From: JBHBQE01 sp041776485
GTDB lineage: Bacteria; Bacillota; Clostridia; Lachnospirales; Lachnospiraceae
Direction of reading: 5' to 3'
DNA: 64,000 nt
Assembly: GCA_041776485.1 (NCBI GenBank)
Contig: JBHBQE010000013.1
Coordinates: forward strand, 42,411 to 106,410
Position 1 is the stretch's first letter. Each line of letters opens with the position of its first letter. Position numbers and translations under genes: made by a program. Positions 42,027-50,845 of this stretch are shown here, one piece after another. The notes beneath the pieces were generated by a model that saw only the letters and a list, made by a program, of their open reading frames with translations, was not told where the DNA came from and ran no database searches.

Positions 42027-43859
42027 TTATTTATACTCACAGTACATAAAATACTTATATCCTAAAGGATTTGTGTAGAATCCCTGCACTGTAGAATCAA
42101 GCATATAAATATCCGTATAGTAATAAATAGGCATTACGCAGCCTGTGGACATTAATAAGTCCTCTGCTCTGTGAAGAAGCACTGTACGAGTTTTAGCATC
42201 TGCACAGGATTTAATTGTGGAAACAAGAACATCATAGGTTTCAGCCCAAGTTCCGCCCTTTACATTAATATCATAGCCTAAATCCGTTAAATCCAAATCG
42301 TACAACTTAAGTTTTTCATGCTCTCCACGACCAAACTGAATATCATTATTTCCTGAGTTTGTAACCCACATATCAAGGAAACAAATAGGATCATTATAAT
42401 CAGCTAACCAGCCGTTTCTTGCTATGGAATAATCTCCTGCCTTACGTGTATTAAGGAAGGTTGCCCACTCCTGATTTTCAAGCTGAACATCCATGCCTAC
42501 CGTACCCATAGCGCTTTGGATGTACTCTCCAATAGCCTTATGTCCCTCATCTGTATTATAAAGATAAGTAAGTGAAGACGGCATATCTGTAAAGACTGCC
42601 TTTTCTTCATCATAGGTATAATACTTCTTTAATATTTCTATAGCAGCCTCATAGTTGCTTTCAACAGCAGCCTCAGATACATCATAATATCCGTTGTACT
42701 TGCTGTTATTTCCTGCAGACTCATAGAACTGGTTTCCATCAGCATCAGTAAGGCCCATTGCTACGAAAGAAGAAGCGGGAACCTGTCCTGCCTGAGCTAT
42801 ATCCTCAACAATGTAGTTTCTGTCAAGCAGAAGTGAAACTGCCTGTCTGATTTCCGCCTTAGCCTTTTCTGCCTCTTCGCCCTTAAGAGTGCTTCCCTTA
42901 GGAAGGATGTTTTCATTAACATTCCAGCAAGCATAGTAAGTTCCAAGCTGTCCCTCTACAAAGAACTGATCCGGCTCATTTTCCTTTAGTGCAGCAATTT
43001 CATTATTAGGAACTGTATCAATAAGCTGCCACGTACCATTCTGGAAGTTTGAAAGCATATTATTCTCATCATCAGACAGATAAAACTTAATTGCATCCAT
43101 CTTAACTGTATCTGTATCAGGATGATTCTCATTCTTCTCAAGAGTTATAACGCTATTATGCTCCCAGGCAGTCAACTTGTATAAACCATTGCTTATATAC
43201 GTAGAAGGGTCTGTTGCCCAGGATTCGTTTGATACAACATCCTCACGAACAGGGAAATATGTAGGAAAAGCAAGAAGCTCGTTCCAATAAGAAATATAGC
43301 TGTCTGTTGTAACCTCTAAAGTCTTATCATCAATTGCTTTAACATTAAGCTCTGCATCAGGATTAAGAAACTCCTCATTGTCATTTTGCTCCCAAACCTC
43401 TGTATAGCCATCTACTACCTCAAACATATATCCGTAGTCTGCTGCAAGGTCAGGTGAAGCAGCTCTTTTCCATGCAAATTCAAAATCTTTTGCAGTAACA
43501 GGCTCACCGTCAGACCAGGTTAAGCCGTCACGAAGTGTATAGGTGTAAGTTACTGTTCCATCTTCATTTTCAACACCCTCAACCAGTTCTTCTGCTGCAT
43601 CAGGAACTATTTCATTCTTTTCATTCCACTTTGCAAGACCTGAAAACAGGTGAATACAAAGGGAAGCCCCATCTACTGCCGAATTAAGGGCAGGGTCGAT
43701 TGTATCTGGTTCGGAAGCAAGGCAAACAGAAATAGTCTTATCATCCTTTGCTCCTCCTCCAGAGCTTTTTTTTGTGCCTGTGTCAGAGGAATCTCCGCCA
43801 CAAGCTGCCAGGGTAACTGTAAGTGCAGTCACCAAAAGCAGTGAAAGTATTTTTTTCAT
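42027..43859 (-). CDS. oppA: Oligopeptide ABC transporter substrate-binding lipoprotein
   Basis: 610 residues. Lipoprotein signal MKKILSLLLVTALTVTLAACGG with lipobox LAAC; then the SBP_bac_5 fold (SEPDTIDPALNS, YTLRDGLTWSDGEPVTAKDF near 125, NGWLADYNDP near 500). Captures peptides at the outer membrane face. ATG 43859 has AGGAGG 8 nt upstream; the ATG at 43865 is too close to it. The last gene of oppB-C-D-F-A, with 51 nt between oppF and oppA and a strong terminator after. Confidence 0.94.
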   Translation of the reverse strand: MKKILSLLLVTALTVTLAACGGDSSDTGTKKSSGGGAKDDKTISVCLASEPDTIDPALNSAVDGASLCIHLFSGLAKWNEKNEIVPDAAEELVEGVENEDGTVTYTYTLRDGLTWSDGEPVTAKDFEFAWKRAASPDLAADYGYMFEVVDGYTEVWEQNDNEEFLNPDAELNVKAIDDKTLEVTTDSYISYWNELLAFPTYFPVREDVVSNESWATDPSTYISNGLYKLTAWEHNSVITLEKNENHPDTDTVKMDAIKFYLSDDENNMLSNFQNGTWQLIDTVPNNEIAALKENEPDQFFVEGQLGTYYACWNVNENILPKGSTLKGEEAEKAKAEIRQAVSLLLDRNYIVEDIAQAGQVPASSFVAMGLTDADGNQFYESAGNNSKYNGYYDVSEAAVESNYEAAIEILKKYYTYDEEKAVFTDMPSSLTYLYNTDEGHKAIGEYIQSAMGTVGMDVQLENQEWATFLNTRKAGDYSIARNGWLADYNDPICFLDMWVTNSGNNDIQFGRGEHEKLKLYDLDLTDLGYDINVKGGTWAETYDVLVSTIKSCADAKTRTVLLHRAEDLLMSTGCVMPIYYYTDIYMLDSTVQGFYTNPLGYKYFMYCEYK

Positions 43860-43910
43860 ATCCATTTCCTCCTTTTTATGAATATTTCAATGTGCAATGC
43901 ACATCTGATA

Positions 43911-44891
43911 CTAATTTATCTCTGCAAGCCTATGACAGGCAACAAAGTGATTTTTCTCCACCTCTTCAAACTCCGGCATAGCCTCTTCACATACCTTTGC
44001 AGCATACTGACACCTTGTTCTGAAAGGACATCCGCTGGGAGCATTAAGTGGACTTGGTATATCCCCGGATAATACAATATGTTCACTGTTTCTTGCAATC
44101 TTAGGGTCCGGTATGGGAACCGCTGAGAGCAGAGATTTGGAATAGGGGTGTAATGGTTTGTTATAAATCGTGTCTGCGCCTGCAAGCTCCACCATTTTTC
44201 CTAAATACATTACTGCAATTCTATCGGAAATATGTCTAACCACCAGAAGGTCGTGGGCTATGAAAAGGTAGGTAAGCCCCAACTCCTCCTGAAGCTTGTC
44301 AAACATATTTATAACCTGTGCCTGAATGGAAACGTCCAAAGCACTAACAGGCTCATCACATACAATAAATTCCGGATTAACTGCCAAAGCCCTTGCAATC
44401 CCTATTCTTTGCCTCTGTCCCCCTGAAAATTCATGGGCATATCTGGAAGCGTGCTCTGAGTTAAGTCCAACATAATCCATAAGCTCCAAAATTCGATTTT
44501 GTCTATCCGCCTTATCGGGATAAAGCTTATGTACATCTATCGGCTCCCCTATAATATCTGAAACTGTCATACGGGGATTTAACGAGGAATAAGGATCCTG
44601 GAAGACCATTGTGGCTTTTTTCCTATATTCCCTGATATCCCCGGAAGTTTTTACACTGTTTCCGTTAAATACGATCTCACCACCAGTTGGCTTATATAAA
44701 TGAAGTATAGTTCTTCCAACCGTAGTTTTTCCACAGCCGGACTCACCAACCAAACCAAGGGTCTCGCCCTTTTTTATAGAAAAGGATACATCATCCACAG
44801 CCTTTAAGGGCTTTGTTTGAAACATGCCCATATTGATATCAAAATATTTTTTCAGGTGGTTAACCTGCACCAAAGTTTCATTCTGGGGCAT
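43911..44891 (-). CDS. oppF: Oligopeptide ABC transporter ATPase OppF
   Basis: 326 residues. Walker A GESGCGKTT, signature FSGGQRQRIGIARAL, Walker B FIVCDEPVSALD, and the oligopeptide/dipeptide C-terminal extension with cysteines (GCPFRTRCQYAAKVC) that binds an Fe-S cluster in related proteins. Pairs with OppD to power the permease. Three nt after oppD. Confidence 0.94.
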   Translation of the reverse strand: MPQNETLVQVNHLKKYFDINMGMFQTKPLKAVDDVSFSIKKGETLGLVGESGCGKTTVGRTILHLYKPTGGEIVFNGNSVKTSGDIREYRKKATMVFQDPYSSLNPRMTVSDIIGEPIDVHKLYPDKADRQNRILELMDYVGLNSEHASRYAHEFSGGQRQRIGIARALAVNPEFIVCDEPVSALDVSIQAQVINMFDKLQEELGLTYLFIAHDLLVVRHISDRIAVMYLGKMVELAGADTIYNKPLHPYSKSLLSAVPIPDPKIARNSEHIVLSGDIPSPLNAPSGCPFRTRCQYAAKVCEEAMPEFEEVEKNHFVACHRLAEIN

Positions 44892-44894
44892 TTT

Positions 44895-45875
44895 TTACTC
44901 CTTATTCATTTGCAATTTTACATTCATCCAGCAAGCCGCTCTGTGATTCTCATTTATATCCACAGCGTTTGCCTTTTCCCTGATACAGATCTTCATAGCG
45001 GCGTCACATCTAGGAGCAAAGGGACATCCCTTTGGCATATTAAGCAAATCTATAGGGGTTCCTGCTATCGGCTCCAACTTTTCACCCTTAGAATCAGCAG
45101 TCGGAATAGATTTCAGCAATCCCTTGGTATATTCATGCCTGGGATTATAAAATATTTCATCGGCAGTACCCTGCTCACATATACTTCCTGCGTACATTAC
45201 TATAACCTCGTCACACATTTGGGCAATTACACCCAAATCATGGGTTATCATAATAATAGCCATCCCCATTTCCCTTTGAAGAGACTGCATTAGTTCCAGA
45301 ATTTGCAGTTGTATTGTAACATCAAGGGCCGTTGTGGGCTCATCTGCAATCAGTATGTCAGGTTCACATGCCAATGCCATGGCTATCATAACACGTTGTC
45401 TCATTCCCCCTGAAAGTTCATAAGGGTACTGTTTTATCCTTTTTTCAGGATCATTAACATTTACAAGCTTAAGCATTTCGACGGCTCTCGCCTTAGCCTC
45501 TTTTCTGTTTCTGTCAGTATGAAGCAAAATTGCCTCTGTAAGCTGATGGCCTATGGTATAGGTTGGATTTAAAGATGTCATAGGATCTTGAAAAATAATT
45601 GATACCTTATTCCCTCTGACATTTCTCATAACAGGTTCGCCGGAATCAACTAATTCCTGCCCCTCTAATAATACAGAACCTCCTATAATCTTTCCTGCAC
45701 TGGCAAGAATCTGCATTATTGAGTATGCAGTAACGGATTTCCCGGAGCCTGACTCCCCAACAATACCCAACACCTTTCCTCTATCCAAAGTAAAGGACAC
45801 ATCGTTAACCGCCTTCACCTCTCCTGCATCTGTAAAAAATGATGTTTGTAAATTTTTAACTTCAAGAAGTGCCAT
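44895..45875 (-). CDS. oppD: Oligopeptide ABC transporter ATPase OppD
   Basis: 326 residues. Walker A GESGSGKSV, signature LSGGMRQRVMIAMAL, Walker B ILIADEPTTALD, and a C-terminal oligopeptide-type domain (GCPFAPRCDAAMKIC). Nine nt after oppC. Confidence 0.94.
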   Translation of the reverse strand: MALLEVKNLQTSFFTDAGEVKAVNDVSFTLDRGKVLGIVGESGSGKSVTAYSIMQILASAGKIIGGSVLLEGQELVDSGEPVMRNVRGNKVSIIFQDPMTSLNPTYTIGHQLTEAILLHTDRNRKEAKARAVEMLKLVNVNDPEKRIKQYPYELSGGMRQRVMIAMALACEPDILIADEPTTALDVTIQLQILELMQSLQREMGMAIIMITHDLGVIAQMCDEVIVMYAGSICEQGTADEIFYNPRHEYTKGLLKSIPTADSKGEKLEPIAGTPIDLLNMPKGCPFAPRCDAAMKICIREKANAVDINENHRAACWMNVKLQMNKE

Positions 45876-45884
45876 GACTCTCTC

Positions 45885-46946
45885 CTAGACATTGAGCTTC
45901 GGGTCAAATGCATCACGCAATCCATCACCGAAGAGATTTAATGATAATACTATAAGTGATACAACAATTGCCGGTATTATAAGCCTGTATGGATATGAAG
46001 ATAATCCATCTAATGCATCAGATGCCAAAGAGCCCAGAGATGGCATGGGGGCATTAACTCCAAGCCCCAAGAAGCTTAAATAACTTTCTGTAAAGATTGC
46101 ATTTGGTATCTGTAACGCTGCTGAAATAATGATTACACTTATGCAGTTGGGAATTAAATGCTTTACAATAATCCAGTTACCCTTTGCTCCTGTAGCCTGA
46201 GCAGACAATACATACTCCTGCTCTCTTAGAGAAAGGATTTGTCCTCTGATAAGTCGTGACATGGATACCCAGTATAATAGGGCAAATACAATAAACAATG
46301 AAATAATATTGGTACCTATTTTTTCAAAAACCGTACCTGACAGAGCCTCTGACATAGGCTTCTGAATCATCGCAGCCAGAAGAATTGTCATAAGCATATC
46401 AGGCAGAGAATAGATAATATCCACTATTCTCATTATTATAAGATCCACCTTACCCCCAAAATATCCGGATATTGCACCGATTGCCATTCCGATAATCAGA
46501 ACAATAATACTTGCAAAAAATCCTACTGCCAAAGAGATTCTGGTTCCGTAAACAACCCTGATGAAATAATCCCTGCCAGCAGAGTCTGTTCCAAATATAT
46601 GAGGAAATACCTTTTCACCCTCCTCCATTCGCTTAATCTCTGAACGCCCATATTCAAAGGGTTTGAGGTTTTTAAAGGAAGCATCCACCGGTTTCCCGGG
46701 AACTACACCTAACTGACCTTCATAGGAATAGGGCCACACCATGGGAATAACAATTGCGCCAATAGTTATAATAAGGATTATAAAGAAGCTTACAGTTGCC
46801 ACCTTATTCTTTAAAAGCCTTTTAACTCCGTCCTTAAAAAATGTAGAGGGTGGGCGCATTTGTACCATATATTCCTTTTCTGCCTCTGTAGCGGGAATAA
46901 AATCCTCCATATTAACCTGTAAACTAAAGGGTGACTTCTGTTCCAT
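45885..46946 (-). CDS. oppC: Oligopeptide ABC transporter permease OppC
   Basis: 353 residues; N-terminal cytosolic extension of about 45 residues, six membrane segments, an extracytoplasmic insert before FGTDSAGRD (typical of OppC), and the EAA-like loop LSAQATGAKGNWIIVKHLIPNC. Partner of OppB in forming the channel. Confidence 0.94.
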   Translation of the reverse strand: MEQKSPFSLQVNMEDFIPATEAEKEYMVQMRPPSTFFKDGVKRLLKNKVATVSFFIILIITIGAIVIPMVWPYSYEGQLGVVPGKPVDASFKNLKPFEYGRSEIKRMEEGEKVFPHIFGTDSAGRDYFIRVVYGTRISLAVGFFASIIVLIIGMAIGAISGYFGGKVDLIIMRIVDIIYSLPDMLMTILLAAMIQKPMSEALSGTVFEKIGTNIISLFIVFALLYWVSMSRLIRGQILSLREQEYVLSAQATGAKGNWIIVKHLIPNCISVIIISAALQIPNAIFTESYLSFLGLGVNAPMPSLGSLASDALDGLSSYPYRLIIPAIVVSLIVLSLNLFGDGLRDAFDPKLNV

Positions 46947-46960
46947 GTACTATCTCCAAC

Positions 46961-47890
46961 TCAACTGAAATCAATTCTAGGGTCAACAATTTTATATAAT
47001 ATATCACTTACCAGATTCATAAAAACTATTAAGGTTGCAAGAAGTATTGTGGTACCCATTATAAGGGGATAATCCCTGTTTATAATGCTTTGGACAAAGG
47101 CTCGCCCAATTCCCGGTACTGCAAACACCTGCTCCACGATTAATGAACCGGTAACAATATACGCAAGCATAGGACCAATATAAGTAATAACCGGAATAAG
47201 TGAATTCTTAAGTGCATGACCAAATATCACCTTTATATTGCTAACACCCTTTGCCTTTGCTGTACGAATATAATCCTGCCCCAGCACATCAAGCATGGAA
47301 GATCTGGTAAGCCTTGTAATATATGACATAGGGTATAGAGCCAAAGTTACGATTGGCAGTACCAATCCCTCCGCTGTAGAACCGTTAGCCGGAAACATGT
47401 GAAGCTTTACTGAGAAAAGATATAAAATAAGAGTACCTATTATAAAGGATGGCATGGATACAAATGCAGTGGTAATAACCATAATAACACGGTCAATTAT
47501 TGTATTTCTTCTAAGTGCAGCGGCAGCACCCAGAATAACCCCTATTATGGTAGCTACCATTGCGGCTATTACACCAAGCTTAACCGACGTTTTCATTCCA
47601 TCTGTCATAACATCCAAAACATCTCTGCCTCTTTGCTTAAGGGAAGGTCCAAAATCAAATTTTGTTACAAGATCCAAAAGATAAGTACTATACTGCTCCA
47701 TAACCGGCTTATCAAGGCCGTATTTCGCCTCCATAGCCGCCTGCACCTCAGCAGTGACCGCTTTCTCACCCACGAAAGGTCCGCCCGGAACCATTCTGCT
47801 TACAAAAAATGTAACTGTAATTACCACCCACACAGTAAGTATAGCCAGTAGAATTCGTTTTAAAATGTAAAAAAATGTCTTTGAGCTCAT
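46961..47890 (-). CDS. oppB: Oligopeptide ABC transporter permease OppB
   Basis: 309 residues; first gene of the opp operon. N-terminal ILKRILLAILTVWVV and FFVSRMVPGGPF are typical, as is the EAA loop IRTAKAKGVSNIKVIFGHALKN. Six membrane segments. A promoter (TTGTCA, 17 bp, TAATAT) lies about 43 nt upstream, and the preceding P-type ATPase gene belongs to another unit. Confidence 0.94.
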   Translation of the reverse strand: MSSKTFFYILKRILLAILTVWVVITVTFFVSRMVPGGPFVGEKAVTAEVQAAMEAKYGLDKPVMEQYSTYLLDLVTKFDFGPSLKQRGRDVLDVMTDGMKTSVKLGVIAAMVATIIGVILGAAAALRRNTIIDRVIMVITTAFVSMPSFIIGTLILYLFSVKLHMFPANGSTAEGLVLPIVTLALYPMSYITRLTRSSMLDVLGQDYIRTAKAKGVSNIKVIFGHALKNSLIPVITYIGPMLAYIVTGSLIVEQVFAVPGIGRAFVQSIINRDYPLIMGTTILLATLIVFMNLVSDILYKIVDPRIDFS

Positions 47891-47933
47891 ACTTATATCC
47901 TTTTAAGCTATCGGTTAATAAAACGGTTTCAAA

Positions 47934-47962
47934 ATATTAACACATCACATATCATTTGACAA
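47934..47962 (-). promoter_or_regulatory. Promoter of opp operon
   Basis: TTGTCA, 17-bp spacer, TAATAT on minus, in the 98-nt gap before oppB. Confidence 0.65.
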
Positions 47963-47988
47963 TTAAATTTTCCAAAAAGTTGCTTGCT

Positions 47989-50100
47989 TTATATAACAGA
48001 CTGAGGCGTCTCTCCTTTTTTTAAAAGTGGAGACATACTTCTTAGACCAGTCACAATTGTAGAGGTATTATGTAATAATGCAGAACTTGCAGGAGAAATA
48101 ACTCCCAATACCCCCAATATTATTAACATGGTGTTAAATCCAATTATGAAGTTGTAATTCCCTTTAATTCTTTCTGTTAACCTTTGGGCTAATATTCTAA
48201 AGAATAATAGCTGCTCCAAGCTGTCTGCAGTAATGGTAATATCTGCTATTTCCCTGGCTATAGCCGCACCTGAGCTAATAGCTATTCCACAGTCTGCTTC
48301 TGATAATGCCGGGGTATCATTGATTCCATCTCCTATCATAATTACCTTTTTATTTTGACTTCTTTTATTTCTAATAAACTCTGCCTTATCCTCAGGAAGT
48401 ACCCCTGCCTCATATTCATCTATACTAAGCTTATCTGCTATAGCCTTGGCTGTATTGGAATTATCCCCTGTCATCATACAAATATGCTTAAATCCCAATT
48501 TATGCAGACTGTTAATTACAGAAACAGCCTCTTTTCGCAAAGGATCAAAGATATGCAAAACTCCTGCCAGCTTTCCGTCAATTGCCAAATATAAGTGAGA
48601 ATATTCGCTGGGAAGCTTGGAAATTTTCTCCTCTTCTTCTTTGGAGATTTGGCAGCCTTCATCTTCAAAAACAAAATGATAACTCCCAATCAAGGCTCTT
48701 TTCCCATCTATAGAACTGACTATTCCATGAGCAACCACATACTGAACCTGAGAATGCATTTCCTTGTGCTCAATATGTCGTTTTTTAGCCTCATCTACAA
48801 CTGCATTAGCGATAGAGTGGGGATAATGCTCCTCAAGACAAGCAGCTATTTTTAGAACCTCCTGCTCATCAATTTCTCCAAATGTATCAATTTTCACCAC
48901 AGTTGGTGTGGCATGGGTTAAGGTTCCGGTTTTATCAAAGACAATTGTATCTGCTTCTGCTACAGTTTCAACATATTTACCACCCTTAACAGTTATTCCG
49001 AGAGCACCCGCCTCCTTTATGGCTGATAATACTGACAAAGGCATTGAAAGTTTTAATGCACAGGAAAAATCCACCATTAAAAATGCAATTGCTCTCTCAA
49101 CATTTCTGGTTAAAATCCAAGTTCCTACTGCACCGATCAGAGAATAGGGAACCAGTTTATCCGCCAGCTTATATGCCCTTGTCTCAGTATTGGATTTTAA
49201 TTTTTCATTTTCCTCAATCATCTTAACTATCTGGTCATATTTACCGCTTCCAATTTTCTTTACAACCTCAATAACAAGTTCTCCCTCTTCCACTACTGTC
49301 CCTGCATAAACATATCCATCTACAGTCTTTTCCACCGGCACGGACTCTCCCGTCATAGAAGCCTGATTTACTGTAGCATAGCCTGCAACAACCTTTCCGT
49401 CTAAGGGAATGATATTTGAAGAACCTACACTGATTTTATCCCCTACCTCAATGGATTTAATATCTACTAAAACATCCTCCGACCCTGTATTCAGCCACAC
49501 CTTATCCACATTAAGTGACATAGAGCGAGCCAAATCATCTACAGACTTTCTGTAAGTCCACTGCTCCAGGATTTCTCCTATCTCCAGCAGAAACATAACT
49601 GAAGATGCAGTTTCAAAATCAGCCCTTATCATTGAGGCTAATATGGCAATTGCGTCTAAAACCGAAATCTCAATTTTCCATCTCAGCAGAGATTTTATGC
49701 CTCTGAGAATAAAACCTATACTGCCTATTACAGTCCAAGCAATCATTAATGGCGCCGGAAAGAATAATTTTCTGAATATTCTTCCTGCCAGCTTAAGCAC
49801 CAACTGTCTTTCGTAGGCTCTTGAAAGTTCTCTTCCTGTTTTTTCAGGTACAAGACTAATAGCATATTCGTCCTCGTAGGAAAATACACTTAAAAGCTGA
49901 ATTAATTTTTCTCTATTTTCTGCTGTGGCATAATATCTGATAGTTACATCGCAGGTTCTCTCTCTAACCCTTGCGTCTGTTATAAATCCAATATCCCTTA
50001 AATAATATTCTAATATATCCGCCTGTTCCATTGTCATTCGTCTTTGAACCAGATGTACTCTTATTCTGTTTTTAGACTCATGGAGTATTTGACATTTCAT
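47989..50100 (-). CDS. P1B-like heavy-metal P-type ATPase with altered CPx motif
   Basis: 703 residues. N-terminal ferredoxin-like HMA-type region (about 1-75) without the CxxC metal pair; actuator with MTGESVPVEK; phosphorylation site FDKTGTLT near 390; hinge MIGDGINDTPALSEADCGIAIS near 600. The membrane metal motif, CPC or SPC in most relatives, reads FSCALKLSMP: the Cys is kept but the Pro is replaced by Ser. The substrate therefore cannot be read from the sequence; Mn, Co or Cu have been suggested for various P1B subgroups. Preceded by the DUF6110 gene, with an intrinsic terminator between. Confidence 0.88.
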   Translation of the reverse strand: MKCQILHESKNRIRVHLVQRRMTMEQADILEYYLRDIGFITDARVRERTCDVTIRYYATAENREKLIQLLSVFSYEDEYAISLVPEKTGRELSRAYERQLVLKLAGRIFRKLFFPAPLMIAWTVIGSIGFILRGIKSLLRWKIEISVLDAIAILASMIRADFETASSVMFLLEIGEILEQWTYRKSVDDLARSMSLNVDKVWLNTGSEDVLVDIKSIEVGDKISVGSSNIIPLDGKVVAGYATVNQASMTGESVPVEKTVDGYVYAGTVVEEGELVIEVVKKIGSGKYDQIVKMIEENEKLKSNTETRAYKLADKLVPYSLIGAVGTWILTRNVERAIAFLMVDFSCALKLSMPLSVLSAIKEAGALGITVKGGKYVETVAEADTIVFDKTGTLTHATPTVVKIDTFGEIDEQEVLKIAACLEEHYPHSIANAVVDEAKKRHIEHKEMHSQVQYVVAHGIVSSIDGKRALIGSYHFVFEDEGCQISKEEEEKISKLPSEYSHLYLAIDGKLAGVLHIFDPLRKEAVSVINSLHKLGFKHICMMTGDNSNTAKAIADKLSIDEYEAGVLPEDKAEFIRNKRSQNKKVIMIGDGINDTPALSEADCGIAISSGAAIAREIADITITADSLEQLLFFRILAQRLTERIKGNYNFIIGFNTMLIILGVLGVISPASSALLHNTSTIVTGLRSMSPLLKKGETPQSVI

Positions 50101-50123
50101 AAATCACCTTTCCAAATAAATAT

Positions 50124-50150
50124 AAGAAAAAGCAGGCATGACCTGCTTTA
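50124..50150 (-). terminator. Terminator between DUF6110 gene and ATPase
   Basis: AAAGCAGG-N5-CCTGCTTT followed by TTCTTAT on minus, in the 85-nt gap. May be a partial terminator giving more DUF6110 than ATPase. Confidence 0.7.
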
Positions 50151-50185
50151 ATTTTAATTGTACATTAAACTATTAAATAAGGCTC

Positions 50186-50491
50186 CTATTTGTCCTTACC
50201 CTGTGAGGCCTTTACATTATACTTTTCCAAAACTGCCTTTGCGTCAGCAATTTCACGCTCTTCCTTCAGTCTGGCACGATTTTCGTTTATATCATCTGCC
50301 TCTGCACAAATATCCTCGCAATTTTCCTTAATAGTTGTCACTGTTTTCATAACAGCGTCACCACATCTTTTTGCTGCTGCAGTGGCATGGGTGTATACCT
50401 TTTTAGCATCACTAGAACTTAATATTGCAATCCCAGCAGTGCCGATTAATATACCACCTGCCCAAATACCAAGCTTATTCCATAAACCCAT
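50186..50491 (-). CDS. DUF6110 family small membrane protein
   Basis: 101 residues. A single N-terminal hydrophobic helix (LGIWAGGILIGTAGIAIL) followed by a Lys/Ala/Glu-rich amphipathic tail (KKVYTHATAAAKRCGD). Fits DUF6110 proteins found beside heavy-metal P-type ATPases, so it is likely an accessory or metal-delivering membrane subunit. GGAGG lies 7 nt before ATG 50491; the frame is open further up to 50518 but lacks support. The opposite strand also has an open frame of similar length, which is a shadow. Confidence 0.75.
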   Translation of the reverse strand: MGLWNKLGIWAGGILIGTAGIAILSSSDAKKVYTHATAAAKRCGDAVMKTVTTIKENCEDICAEADDINENRARLKEEREIADAKAVLEKYNVKASQGKDK

Positions 50492-50530
50492 ATTCCGCCT
50501 CCATTCTATGATTTTCATATAATTTTACAA

Positions 50531-50620
50531 CGGAGAAGGAGGGATTTGAACCCTCGCGCCGCTATTAACGACCTACTCCCTTTCCAGGGGAGCCCCTTCG
50601 GCCAGCTTGGGTACTTCTCC
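50531..50620 (-). tRNA. tRNA-Ser (anticodon GGA)
   Basis: 90 nt class II tRNA: acceptor GGAGAAG/CTTCTCC, G discriminator, anticodon arm CTCCC-CTGGAAA-GGGAG, long variable arm, T-arm GGGTTCAAATCCC. Confidence 0.95.
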
Positions 50621-50625
50621 ATATT

Positions 50626-50755
50626 GTCGCATGCTGAAAGCATGTGACCACACAAAGCCCTATTTGGTCACACACCTACGGTATGTGACAACGGACGAAG
50701 TCCCTCTTTCAATGGCTTTGCCTCTTATTTTGTTGCATCCCGTAAGGGATGTAAC
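50626..50755 (+). repeat. Composite hairpin repeat, copy L4 (tRNA-Ser leader)
   Basis: Three module-A-like palindromes: 50626-50648 (GTCGCATGC to GCATGTGAC), 50667-50689 (GTCACACACC to ATGTGAC) and 50732-50755 (GTTGCATCCC to GGGATGTAAC); module B runs from CAAAGCC (50653) through GGACGAAGTCC and CTTTCAATGGCTTTG (50720). It lies between the tRNA-Ser promoter and the tRNA, so it is transcribed in the tRNA precursor. Confidence 0.75.
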
Positions 50756-50815
50756 TATAGACCCGCGAAGCGTGACTAAGTATTCACTGTCTCTAATGTC
50801 GAGACCTGACGAAGT

Positions 50816-50845
50816 ATTCTATCACAAAATTTTTACTATTGTCAA
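50816..50845 (-). promoter_or_regulatory. Promoter of tRNA-Ser
   Basis: TTGACA, 18-bp spacer, TAGAAT on minus, with TGA before the -10; nearly 190 nt upstream of the tRNA because repeat L4 intervenes. Its upstream end overlaps the glycosyltransferase gene's last bases. Confidence 0.65.

Noticed and set aside
50190..50522. Gene on the plus strand opposite DUF6110
   Set aside because: Open only as a mirror of the minus gene, lacks a ribosome site and has no recognisable motif.
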